DNA of 64,000 bases from contig NZ_JABULH010000001.1 in the NCBI RefSeq assembly GCF_013328205.1, forward strand, positions 248,001 to 312,000, given 5' to 3'. The notes under the pieces are model-generated. The model was not told the origin of the DNA and ran no database searches. It saw nothing but the letters and a program-made list of their open reading frames with translations. The translations under genes were made by a program, and so were the position numbers. The DNA comes from Sphingomonas hominis. GTDB taxonomy: Bacteria; Pseudomonadota; Alphaproteobacteria; Sphingomonadales; Sphingomonadaceae. Positions 42,873-50,816 of this stretch are shown one piece after another (the first letter of the stretch is position 1; each line of letters opens with the position of its first letter).

Positions 42873-43092
42873 TAAAAATCAACATAACGACATCATGGTT
42901 GCACAATTCTTTCGATGATCATGAGTTAACCCGTCATCGTGCGCGCAAGTATCGCGGTGCCGAAGATCGGCGATGAAGCGCCGGTCGGGTGCGGATTGAC
43001 TGCCTGTTACCGCGTCGATCGGTTGGTTTACCGCTTGCGTGGGTCTGGCCGGCGCGTCAGGATCGCTGACACAAGCATAATGGGGGCGAAAC

Positions 43093-44532
43093 ATGGCAAG
43101 GGGGAGCGCGGGCAGCGCGCTGGGGATGGTCGCGGCGCTGGCATTGGTGCTGCCGGCGTGCACGCAGGCAGGAACGCGTCCGCAATCCGCCTCGCGCGGC
43201 GATGCGCGGGGCACGAGCAAGGCGGCGCCCAAGCCTTATTCGCGCGATCCATACCCTTCGACCTACCGCGTCTATCCCGGCGTGCCGACGCTGCTCACCA
43301 ACGTCACCGTGTTCGACGGCGAGGGCAACCGGATCGAGCGCGGGCAGGTGCTGTTCGCCGATGGCAAGATCGTCGCGGTGGGGCAAACCGTCTCCGCGCC
43401 GGCTGGTGTGACCACGATCGACGGCACCGGCAAGTTCGTGACCCCCGGCATCGTCGACATTCACAGCCACCTGGGCGATTACCCCAGCCCGCAGGTGCGC
43501 GCGCTGAGTGACGGCAACGAGGCGACCGCGCCCGTCACCGCCGACGTCTGGGCCGAGCACAGCGTCTGGCCGCAAGACCCCGGCTTTTCTCGCGCGCTGG
43601 CGAACGGCGGCGTCACCACGCTGCAGATCCTGCCCGGCTCCGCCAACCTGTTCGGCGGGCGCAGCGTGGTGCTGAAGAACGTCTACGCGCGCACGACGCA
43701 GGCGATGAAGTTCCCCGGCGCACCCTACGGGCTGAAGATGGCGTGCGGCGAGAATCCGAAGCGTGTCTACGGCGGCAAGGGGCGCGAGCCCTCGACGCGG
43801 ATGGGCAACATCGCGGTCGATCGCGCGACCTGGGCGAAGGCGGCGGCGTACAAGCGCAAGTGGGATCGCTACGACGCCGACGGCGGCGACATGCCCGACC
43901 GCGACATCGCGATGGACACGCTGCGCGGCGTGCTGTCGGGCGAGATCCTGGTGCAGAACCACTGCTACCGCGCCGACGAGATGGCCAACGTACTCGATAT
44001 GGCCAAGGAGTTCGGCTACCACGTCGAGGCGTTCCACCACGCGGTCGAGGCGTACAAGATCGCCGACCTGCTGCGCGCCAACAACACCTGCGCCGCTGTC
44101 TGGGCCGATTGGTACGGGTTCAAGATGGAGAGCTACGACGGGATCGGCGAGAACCTGGCGATCCTGGAGAAATCGGGCGCGTGCGGGATGATCCATTCCG
44201 ACGACGAGAACGGCATCCAGCGATTGAACCAGGAAGTCGCCAAGGTACTCGCCTCCGCGCGCCATTCGGGCATCGAGATCAGCGACGCGGCGGCCTGGAA
44301 GTGGCTGTCGCTCAACCCCGCCAAGTCGCTGCGCATCGCCGACCGCACCGGCAGCCTTGTGCCGGGCAAGATGGCGGATGTGGTGCTGTGGAACGGCAAT
44401 CCGTTCAGCGTCTATACCCGGCCGGAGAAGGTGTGGATCGACGGCGCGCTGCTGTACGATGCCGACAATCCGCGGCTGCGGCCGGTGAGCGACTTCGAGT
44501 TGGGACAGCCGGGTTCGGGAGACGTCAAGTGA
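43093..44532 (+). CDS. Lipoprotein amidohydrolase with intact metal site
   Basis: A 479-residue protein with a lipobox (LVLPAC, Cys23), so it is exported and lipid-anchored. The amidohydrolase fold shows NVTVFDGEGNRIERGQVLFA, then the metal motif DIHSHLGDYP with H124/H126, HHAVEAYKIADLL, and the closing SLVPGKMADVVLWNGNPFSV. These mark a periplasmic dihydroorotase-like/imidazolonepropionase-like hydrolase, perhaps acting on amides or cyclic amides. The stop overlaps the next gene by GTGA, so the pair is translationally coupled. Substrate unknown. Confidence 0.9.
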   Translation: MARGSAGSALGMVAALALVLPACTQAGTRPQSASRGDARGTSKAAPKPYSRDPYPSTYRVYPGVPTLLTNVTVFDGEGNRIERGQVLFADGKIVAVGQTVSAPAGVTTIDGTGKFVTPGIVDIHSHLGDYPSPQVRALSDGNEATAPVTADVWAEHSVWPQDPGFSRALANGGVTTLQILPGSANLFGGRSVVLKNVYARTTQAMKFPGAPYGLKMACGENPKRVYGGKGREPSTRMGNIAVDRATWAKAAAYKRKWDRYDADGGDMPDRDIAMDTLRGVLSGEILVQNHCYRADEMANVLDMAKEFGYHVEAFHHAVEAYKIADLLRANNTCAAVWADWYGFKMESYDGIGENLAILEKSGACGMIHSDDENGIQRLNQEVAKVLASARHSGIEISDAAAWKWLSLNPAKSLRIADRTGSLVPGKMADVVLWNGNPFSVYTRPEKVWIDGALLYDADNPRLRPVSDFELGQPGSGDVK

Positions 44533-45869
44533 AGCGCGCTTTCCTTCTCGCCGCCGCTGCTGTTCTCGCGGGGCAGGCGGCTGCGCAAACGAGGTCCCCG
44601 CAAAGTACCACTTTGCGGGGTGGGACCGTCGCGATCACCGGCGGCACCGTCGCGATCGGTGACGGCTCCGCGCCCATCCAGGGCGGCACCGTCGTGGTGC
44701 AGAACGGCCGGATCGTCGCCGCCGGGCGCGGTGTCGCGGTACCCGCGGGCGCGCAAGTGATCGACGCGACCGGCAAGTGGGTCGCGCCCGGCTTCGTCGC
44801 GGGCTTCTCCAACATGGGGCTGGAGGACGCCGACGGGGTCGAGGAGAGCAACGACGTCACCGCACGGCAATCGCCGTTCAACGCCGCGATCGACATCGCG
44901 CCCGCGATCAACCCGTCGAGCGTCATCATCGCCAACGAGCGGCTGGGCGGCGTCACCCGCGCGATCGTCTCGCCGCGCTCGGCCGGGTCGATCTTCGCGG
45001 GGCAGGGTGCGGTGATCGGGCTGGCGGGCGACGCGGAGGCGGTGATCCGCCCGCGTGCGTTCCAGTACGTCGAGATGGGCGAGGAGGGCGCGCAGCAGTC
45101 GGGCGGCAGCCGCCCTGCCGCCTATGCAGCACTTCGCGACGCCTTCGCGCAGGCGCAGGATTACCGCCGTTCACCCGCCACGTTCGACGGGCGTGGCCGC
45201 GATGCGCTGATCAAGCGCGGCGACGCGGCCGCGCTGGTGCAGGTGCTCGACGGGCGTGTGCCGCTGCTGGTCCATGTCGAGCGCGCGAGCGACATCCGCT
45301 CGGTGCTGTCGCTCAAGCGCGATTACCCGCAGGTCAAGCTGGTGCTGGTCGGCGTCGCCGAAGGCTGGCTGGTCGCGCGCGAGATTGCGGCGGCGCGCGT
45401 CCCCGTCATCGCGCAGGCGCTGGCCGACCTGCCCGCCTCGTTCGAGCAGGTCGCGGCGACCGAGTCGAACGTCGGGCGGATGGCGGCGGCGGGCGTGACG
45501 GTCGCGATCTCGACGCTCGGCTACAATGACGCGCCGGGCGAGCATGTGGTGAAGCAGTTCGCCGGAAATCTGGTCGCGATCACGCGCGTGCCGGGTGCCA
45601 CCGGGCTCGATTGGGGCCGCGCGCTCGCCACCATCACCAGCGCGCCGGCCGCGGCATTGGGGATGGACGGCGAGATCGGGTCGCTTCGCCCTGGCCGACG
45701 CGGCGACGTGGTGATGTGGGACGGCGATCCCTTGGAGCTGTCGTCTAAGCCGGTCGCGATCTGGATCGACGGCAAGCCGCAGCCGATGCGCTCGCGTCAG
45801 ACCGAGCTGCGCGACCGTTACCTCATCCCGACCGAGGGCGCACTGCCCAAGGCGTACGAGCGGCGCTGA
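44529..45869 (+). CDS. Amidohydrolase-like protein lacking the HxH motif
   Basis: A 446-residue exported protein: a signal peptide (KRAFLLAAAAVLAGQAAAQ) and an amidohydrolase fold with IQGGTVVVQNGRIVAAGRGV and IGSLRPGRRGDVVMWDGDPL. Where the paired enzyme has DIHSHLG, this one has VAGFSNMG at residues 90-97, so both histidines of the HxH metal motif are gone. His residues remain in LLVHVERASD. It may be a catalytically weak or structural partner of the first gene, or a distinct subfamily. The GTG start overlaps the preceding stop, and a perfect palindrome lies in frame at 44596-44620. Confidence 0.88.
   Translation: MKRAFLLAAAAVLAGQAAAQTRSPQSTTLRGGTVAITGGTVAIGDGSAPIQGGTVVVQNGRIVAAGRGVAVPAGAQVIDATGKWVAPGFVAGFSNMGLEDADGVEESNDVTARQSPFNAAIDIAPAINPSSVIIANERLGGVTRAIVSPRSAGSIFAGQGAVIGLAGDAEAVIRPRAFQYVEMGEEGAQQSGGSRPAAYAALRDAFAQAQDYRRSPATFDGRGRDALIKRGDAAALVQVLDGRVPLLVHVERASDIRSVLSLKRDYPQVKLVLVGVAEGWLVAREIAAARVPVIAQALADLPASFEQVAATESNVGRMAAAGVTVAISTLGYNDAPGEHVVKQFAGNLVAITRVPGATGLDWGRALATITSAPAAALGMDGEIGSLRPGRRGDVVMWDGDPLELSSKPVAIWIDGKPQPMRSRQTELRDRYLIPTEGALPKAYERR
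44596..44620. repeat. Perfect palindrome inside the second amidohydrolase gene
   Basis: CCCCGCAAAGT at 44596-44606 and ACTTTGCGGGG at 44610-44620 are perfect 11-bp inverted arms around ACC. It lies just after the signal-peptide codons and reads in frame as part of TRSPQSTTLRGG. It looks like a small mobile palindromic element captured in the coding region. Confidence 0.7.
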
Positions 45870-45876
45870 TTCCAGC

Positions 45877-45907
45877 GGGGCGGGACGGCTGGCGTGCCGG
45901 CCCGCCC
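45877..45907 (+). terminator. Possible terminator after the amidohydrolase pair
   Basis: GGGCGGG (45878-45884) pairs with CCCGCCC (45901-45907), with an inner CGGC/GCCG match. No T-run follows. Confidence 0.35.
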
Positions 45908-46049
45908 ACTTGGCGAACGAACCTGATCTGTATCGATCCGTTACCGACCGCGACGATTTGTGTCGCGCCGGGAGCGGAATGCGGTTGCCGCCGTTGGGTG
46001 CGCTGTGCGGGCCGCGTTTCGCGCTCGCGCCGTCGGAGAACACCCGCCC

Positions 46050-47468
46050 ATGTCGCAGTTGCTCAATACCGCCACGCTGTCCGTGGAGTCGCCCGCCGAC
46101 GATCGGGGCGTGGAGCTGCCGCTGACGGGACAGCCGGCGAACGTGACCACGGCCGAGCTAGAACGCATCCACCCACACGCGAAAACCGCCGCCGAGGTGT
46201 TCACCAAGCTCGACCTCGAGCTCAAGCCCGACCCCTCGCGTACGGTGGTGCGGCCGTTCTCGTTCGGTTATCCCGACGCCTTCGCCGAAGGGCGCACCCC
46301 GCGCGTCAAGGCGGCGGCCGAACGCGTCATGGCACTGTCGCCCGAGATGCGATCGCGGATGCGCGACCTGTTGATGAAACCGATGTGCGAGCGACACCGC
46401 AACGTGAAAGACACGTTCCTGCGCCGCTACGACGAGATGCGCGGCGAGATCGGCGACGTAGCGGCGGACGAAACCGACCGCGTGCTGATCGGCGCGTATT
46501 TCAGCCAGGAATATGCGTTCGAATCGGCCGCGCTGTTCAACCCAAGCATGGTTGCACTAACCGAGGAAGCGCCGTCCAGACCGGGCGCGATCCGTTTCCT
46601 GTTGTCGCTGCGCGGAATCGGTGAAGGGCATATCTCGTCCGTGACGTTCCGCACCGGTGAGTGGGACGGGGAGCACGGCGTGACGCTCGATCCACCGAGT
46701 TCCCACGGCGTGCCGCCGCGCGTGGAGCAGCACCACGACGATTGGCTGCGCTTGATCTGCGAGGACAGTCAGGACCCGTCGGAAACGGTGATCTTTCCGG
46801 TGTTACCGAGCCAGCGGCAGGGCATCGAGGACGTGCGGCTCGTCAACTTCACCGACGACGACGGCACGCGCAGCATCCTGGGCACTTATACAGCGTTCGA
46901 CGGGAAGAACGCGCGACAGGAAATGCTGCGCGGCGTCGACCTGCGCACCGTTGAGATGCGTGCGCTCACCGGCCGGATGACAGGCTACAAGGGCATGGCG
47001 CTGTTCCCGCGCCGCATCAACGGCGACTTCGTCATGCTGGGGCGGCAGGACAGCGAGAACATCTGGCTGCTGCGCTCCGACGACATGGACACGTGGGAAA
47101 CGGGCGAGCTGATCATGGCGCCCAAATATCCGTGGGAGTTCGTGCAACTCGGCAATTGCGGCTCGCCGATCGAGATCGACGAGGGCTGGCTGGTGTTCAC
47201 GCACGGCGTCGGCCTGGTGCGCGGTTACTGCGTCGGCGCATGCCTGCTCGACAAGGATGATCCGTCCAAGGTGCTGATGCGCACGCCCTCGCCGCTGCTG
47301 TTCCCGAGCGCCGAGCAGCGCGGCGGCTACGTGCCCAACGTGACCTATAGCTGCGGCGGGTTGCTGCACGGGCGACGCGTGCTGCTGCCTTACGCGATCG
47401 GCGACGAATACAGCGCCTTCGCGGTCGCGGAGGTCGACGACATCCTGTCGGTGATGGAGCCGGCGTGA
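46050..47468 (+). CDS. Glycoside hydrolase family 130 protein
   Basis: A 472-residue protein, intracellular by its N-terminus (MSQLLNTATLSVESPADDRG). The GH130 beta-propeller core is recognisable from SAALFNPSMVALTEE, GHISSVTFRTGEWD, GMALFPRRINGDFVMLGRQD and EFVQLGNCGSPIEIDEGWLV. GH130 members are mannoside phosphorylases or hydrolases acting on beta-mannosyl linkages. The N-terminal extension of about 110 residues is longer than in small GH130 enzymes. The frame opens 30 codons earlier, but the ATG at 46050 has a GGAG upstream. No sugar-transport or other glycosidase gene is adjacent. Confidence 0.9.
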   Translation: MSQLLNTATLSVESPADDRGVELPLTGQPANVTTAELERIHPHAKTAAEVFTKLDLELKPDPSRTVVRPFSFGYPDAFAEGRTPRVKAAAERVMALSPEMRSRMRDLLMKPMCERHRNVKDTFLRRYDEMRGEIGDVAADETDRVLIGAYFSQEYAFESAALFNPSMVALTEEAPSRPGAIRFLLSLRGIGEGHISSVTFRTGEWDGEHGVTLDPPSSHGVPPRVEQHHDDWLRLICEDSQDPSETVIFPVLPSQRQGIEDVRLVNFTDDDGTRSILGTYTAFDGKNARQEMLRGVDLRTVEMRALTGRMTGYKGMALFPRRINGDFVMLGRQDSENIWLLRSDDMDTWETGELIMAPKYPWEFVQLGNCGSPIEIDEGWLVFTHGVGLVRGYCVGACLLDKDDPSKVLMRTPSPLLFPSAEQRGGYVPNVTYSCGGLLHGRRVLLPYAIGDEYSAFAVAEVDDILSVMEPA

Positions 47469-47856
47469 GCCGGCTGTCCTACACAGTTCCGGCCGGGTAG
47501 GGCGATGTCACTCAGGTGCGCGGAACTGGGCCGGTGCCTGGTCGTGCGCGGGAGCAGCGACGGTTTGGCCACTATCAACCCACCCGCGTACGATCCTTTG
47601 ACATAACCCTATCCTTTCACGTCAGCCTTGCCGCAACATGCAGCCCGGCACCCTCGGCCGATACGACGCATTGGCCTCACCTTCGCCTGGCCTTTTCGCC
47701 GGTCGTGTTTGCGCGTTGGGCTGACCTTAGCGTGACCTTCCACGGTTCGTGCCTTTCGTATTGGCGTGACCTTCGCGTGACCTTTCGCGCCTTCTGGCCC
47801 TCCCGGCCGCGTCCGGCTAAGGCGGGGGTCGCCGTGCCTCAGCTCCGACATCCCGC
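47469..47856. other. 388-bp non-coding interval upstream of ccmF
   Basis: The interval contains a short hairpin over the GH130 stop codon (AGCCGGC/GCCGGCT, stop in the loop) and then about 120 bases of the 45-bp tandem repeat. The short frames here are repeat-encoded and are not supported as genes. The ccmF start lacks a strong ribosome binding site. Confidence 0.6.
47667..47787 (-). repeat. 45-bp tandem repeat, three units, locus 1
   Basis: Read on the plus strand, three degenerate units with a 45-base period each carry a core: TTGGCCTCACCTTCGCCTGG, TTGGGCTGACCTTAGCGTGA and TTGGCGTGACCTTCGCGTGA. Within each core GTGACCTT is repeated at 11-base spacing. The same consensus in opposite orientation is found at 57307-57440. 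Confidence 0.8.
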
Positions 47857-49791
47857 ATGACTGCCGAATTCGGCCTCGCCGCGCTCTGGTTCGCGGCCAC
47901 GCTTGCCGTGTTGCAGATCGCTCTGTCGGTGATCGCATTGCGACGCGGGCGCGCCGACGTGGCGGCGGCGATGCGGCCGGTCGCGATCATTCAGGGGGCG
48001 CTAGTCGCGCTCGCGATGGCGGCGCTGATCGCGTGTTTCTTAGGCTCGGACATGTCGGTGGCGCTGGTCGCCACCAACAGCCATTCAGCGAAACCGTGGC
48101 TGTACAAGTTCGCGGGCGCGTGGGGAAATCACGAAGGCTCGATGCTGCTATGGGTGACGATCCTGGGGCTGGCGGGCGCAGGCGTCGCGCAGTTCGAGCA
48201 GCGTCTGCCCGAGCGAACGCTGATCGCGACACTGGGAGCGCAGGCCGCGATCGCGCTCGGCTTCTACGCCTTTCTGCTGTTCGCCTCGAATCCCTTTGCA
48301 CGGCTCGACCCGGCGCCGCGTGACGGTGCGGGGCTCAATCCATTGTTGCAGGACCCCGGCCTCGCGTTTCATCCGCCGACGCTCTACGCCGGCTATGTCG
48401 GGCTGTCGGTCGCCTTCTCCTTCGCGGTCGGCGCGCTGGTGACGCGTGACGTCGGGCCGGTGTTCGCGCGCGCGATGCGGCCGTGGGTGCTCGGCGCATG
48501 GGTGTTCCTAACGCTGGGGATCACTGCGGGGTCCTATTGGGCCTATTACGAGCTCGGCTGGGGCGGGTGGTGGTTCTGGGACCCAACCGAGAACGCGAGC
48601 CTGATGCCGTGGCTGGCGGCGACCGCCTTGCTCCACTCGGTTAGTGTGCTGGCGACGCGCGATGGCTTGCGCGCCTGGACGATCATGCTGGCGGTGGTCG
48701 CCTTCTCGATGAGCATGATCGGCACATTCTTGGTGCGATCGGGCATCCTGACGAGCGTCCACGCCTTTGCGGTCGACCCGACGCGCGGCAGTTTTATCCT
48801 GGCGCTGCTGGTGATCTACATCGGCGGCGCGCTGGCGCTGTTCGGCGCGCGCGTCGGCACCGTCAGGCAGGGGAACGTGTTCGATCCGCTGAGCCGCGAG
48901 GGCTCGCTGGTGGTCAACAACCTGCTGCTGTCGGTGATCCTGGGCGTGGTGCTGATCGGTACCTTCTACCCGATCGTCGCGGGCGCGATGGGCACGCAAT
49001 TGTCGGTTGGCGCACCGTTCTTCGACCAGACAGTCGGGCCGCTCGCGCTGATCCTGGTGGCGGTGATGGCGGCAGGGCCGCTGATGCGGTGGCGGCGCGA
49101 CGAGGCGGCGGCGGTGATCGAGCGGCTGCAATGGCCGATCGCCGCCGCGTTGTTCGCGGTCGTCGGCGTGTTCGTGCTCGGCGGCTGGATCGGGGTGCTG
49201 TCGCTCGCCGGCCTGGGGCTGGCGGCGGGGCTGGCGGTGGCGAGCGTCGCGCCGCTCGCGAAGCGCAACCTGCGCCGCGCACCGCTGACCTTGTGGGGCA
49301 TGGTGGTCGCGCATCTGGGCGTGGCGGTGAGCCTGGCGGGCATGGCGGCGTCGAGTGCGTTCACCACCGAGCGGCTGGCGGCGGTCTACGTCGGCGATCC
49401 GGTGCGGGTGGCGGGGTTCACCGTCACGCTCGACGGCGTGCGCCCGGTGATCGGCGACAATTGGACCGCGCTGGAGGCGAGGCTGTTGGTGAGGGACGGC
49501 GACGATGCGCCGTTGGTGCTCCACCCGCAGGTGCGTTATTTCACCACGCCGATGACGACCACCAACGAGAGCGCGATCGCGACGCTGGGCGGCGGGCAGC
49601 TCTACACCGTCTTGGGCGCACTGGGTGACGATGGGCGGTGGCAGTTGCGGCTGTGGTGGAAGCCGTTCGTGACGCTGATCTGGCTGGGCGGCGCGATGAT
49701 CGCGCTGGGCGGCGCGCTGTCGATCGTCGGGCATCAGTGGCGCGGGTGGCAGCGACGGCGGCGGCGCGCGGACATGGAGTGGTTCGCGTGA
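47857..49791 (+). CDS. ccmF: Cytochrome c haem lyase subunit CcmF
   Basis: The central component of System I cytochrome c maturation, 644 residues with about 14-15 membrane helices. The tryptophan-rich haem-handling motif is WGGWWFWDPTENASLMPWLA in the first half, and family histidines are seen near KFAGAWGNHEGSML. It works with CcmG, CcmH and CcmI to join haem to apocytochrome. The next gene overlaps it (GTGA). CcmABCDE are not in the window, and the upstream region is the tandem-repeat interval. Confidence 0.96.
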   Translation: MTAEFGLAALWFAATLAVLQIALSVIALRRGRADVAAAMRPVAIIQGALVALAMAALIACFLGSDMSVALVATNSHSAKPWLYKFAGAWGNHEGSMLLWVTILGLAGAGVAQFEQRLPERTLIATLGAQAAIALGFYAFLLFASNPFARLDPAPRDGAGLNPLLQDPGLAFHPPTLYAGYVGLSVAFSFAVGALVTRDVGPVFARAMRPWVLGAWVFLTLGITAGSYWAYYELGWGGWWFWDPTENASLMPWLAATALLHSVSVLATRDGLRAWTIMLAVVAFSMSMIGTFLVRSGILTSVHAFAVDPTRGSFILALLVIYIGGALALFGARVGTVRQGNVFDPLSREGSLVVNNLLLSVILGVVLIGTFYPIVAGAMGTQLSVGAPFFDQTVGPLALILVAVMAAGPLMRWRRDEAAAVIERLQWPIAAALFAVVGVFVLGGWIGVLSLAGLGLAAGLAVASVAPLAKRNLRRAPLTLWGMVVAHLGVAVSLAGMAASSAFTTERLAAVYVGDPVRVAGFTVTLDGVRPVIGDNWTALEARLLVRDGDDAPLVLHPQVRYFTTPMTTTNESAIATLGGGQLYTVLGALGDDGRWQLRLWWKPFVTLIWLGGAMIALGGALSIVGHQWRGWQRRRRRADMEWFA

Positions 49792-50336
49792 GCGGCGCAG
49801 CGAGCGGGGGCAGACGCTGGCTCGTCTGGCTGCCGCTGTGCGCGTTCGGCGTGATCGTTGCGGTGGTGATGTGGGGCCTGTACCTGCCCGCCGACCGTAC
49901 TGTTTATTCCGCGATGCTCGGCAAGCCGCTGCCCGCCTTCACGCTGCCGCCGATCGCGGCGGGCAAGCCGGGGCTGTCCGACAAGGACTTCCGCCAGGGC
50001 AAGCCGCGGCTGCTCAACGTCTTCGCGAGTTGGTGCGTGCCATGCGTCGCCGAGGCACCGCAGTTGATGACGCTAAAGGCGGCGGGCGTGCCGATCGACG
50101 CGGTGGCGATCCGCGATACCGGTCCCGCGATCACCGGCTTCCTGCGCCGCAACGGTGACCCGTACTCGCGGATCGGCGATGACGCGACCAGCCGGCTGCA
50201 ACTGGCACTCGGCTCGTCGGGGGTGCCTGAGACGTTCGTGATCGACGGACGGGGCGTGGTCCGGATGCAGCACGTCGGCGACATTCGCGCGGAGGATGTC
50301 GCCACGTTGCAGCAGGCGTTGGCAGCGGCTGAGTGA
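49788..50336 (+). CDS. ccmG: Thiol:disulfide interchange protein CcmG/DsbE
   Basis: A membrane-anchored thioredoxin-fold protein of 182 residues. The N-terminal helix (WLVWLPLCAFGVIVAVVMWG) is followed by the active site FASWCVPCVAEAPQL and the cis-Pro region SGVPETFVIDGRGVV. It keeps the apocytochrome CXXCH cysteines reduced. The GTG start overlaps the ccmF stop, and the stop overlaps the ccmH start, so the three genes are coupled. Confidence 0.96.
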   Translation: MSGAASGGRRWLVWLPLCAFGVIVAVVMWGLYLPADRTVYSAMLGKPLPAFTLPPIAAGKPGLSDKDFRQGKPRLLNVFASWCVPCVAEAPQLMTLKAAGVPIDAVAIRDTGPAITGFLRRNGDPYSRIGDDATSRLQLALGSSGVPETFVIDGRGVVRMQHVGDIRAEDVATLQQALAAAE

Positions 50337-50728
50337 GGACGCGTCTGTTGCTCGCGCTGGCGTTGGTGGCCGCGCCCGCGAGCGCGCAGCGCCCACCCGC
50401 GGCGCTCGCCTACACGCAGCTCAGCGACCCAGCGCAGGAGGCGCAGGCACGCGCGCTGATGGAGACGCTGCGCTGCCTCGTCTGTCAGGGTCAGTCGATC
50501 GCGGATTCGGACGCCGACATGGCGGGCGACATGCGCGCTTTGGTGCGACAGCGGATCGCGGGCGGCGAGCGGCCCGACCAGGTACGTCAGTGGCTGATCG
50601 CGCGCTACGGCGATTACGTCACCTTCGACCCGCCGATTGGGGGCAAGACCTGGCCATTATGGCTCGCCCCGCTCGTGCTGCTAGGTGTCGGGGCGGTGAT
50701 CGCGCGCGCCTCGTTCCGCCGCCGTTAG
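50333..50728 (+). CDS. ccmH: Cytochrome c maturation protein CcmH
   Basis: A 131-residue membrane protein with a signal peptide (VRTRLLLALALVAAPASAQ), the redox pair RCLVCQGQSIADSDADMA near residues 47-64, and a C-terminal helix (LWLAPLVLLGVGAVIARASF). It reduces or presents apocytochrome together with CcmG. The start is a GTG overlapping the ccmG stop. CcmI does not follow it, unlike the usual order in alphaproteobacteria. Confidence 0.95.
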   Translation: MRTRLLLALALVAAPASAQRPPAALAYTQLSDPAQEAQARALMETLRCLVCQGQSIADSDADMAGDMRALVRQRIAGGERPDQVRQWLIARYGDYVTFDPPIGGKTWPLWLAPLVLLGVGAVIARASFRRR

Positions 50729-50816
50729 AAAGCGTTTTGCCAGTGCGGCAAACACGCTAAGGTTCGCCAGAACAAAAGTTACAGCAGGCGCACTGCCGGG
50801 CGAACAGGAGAGCGGC

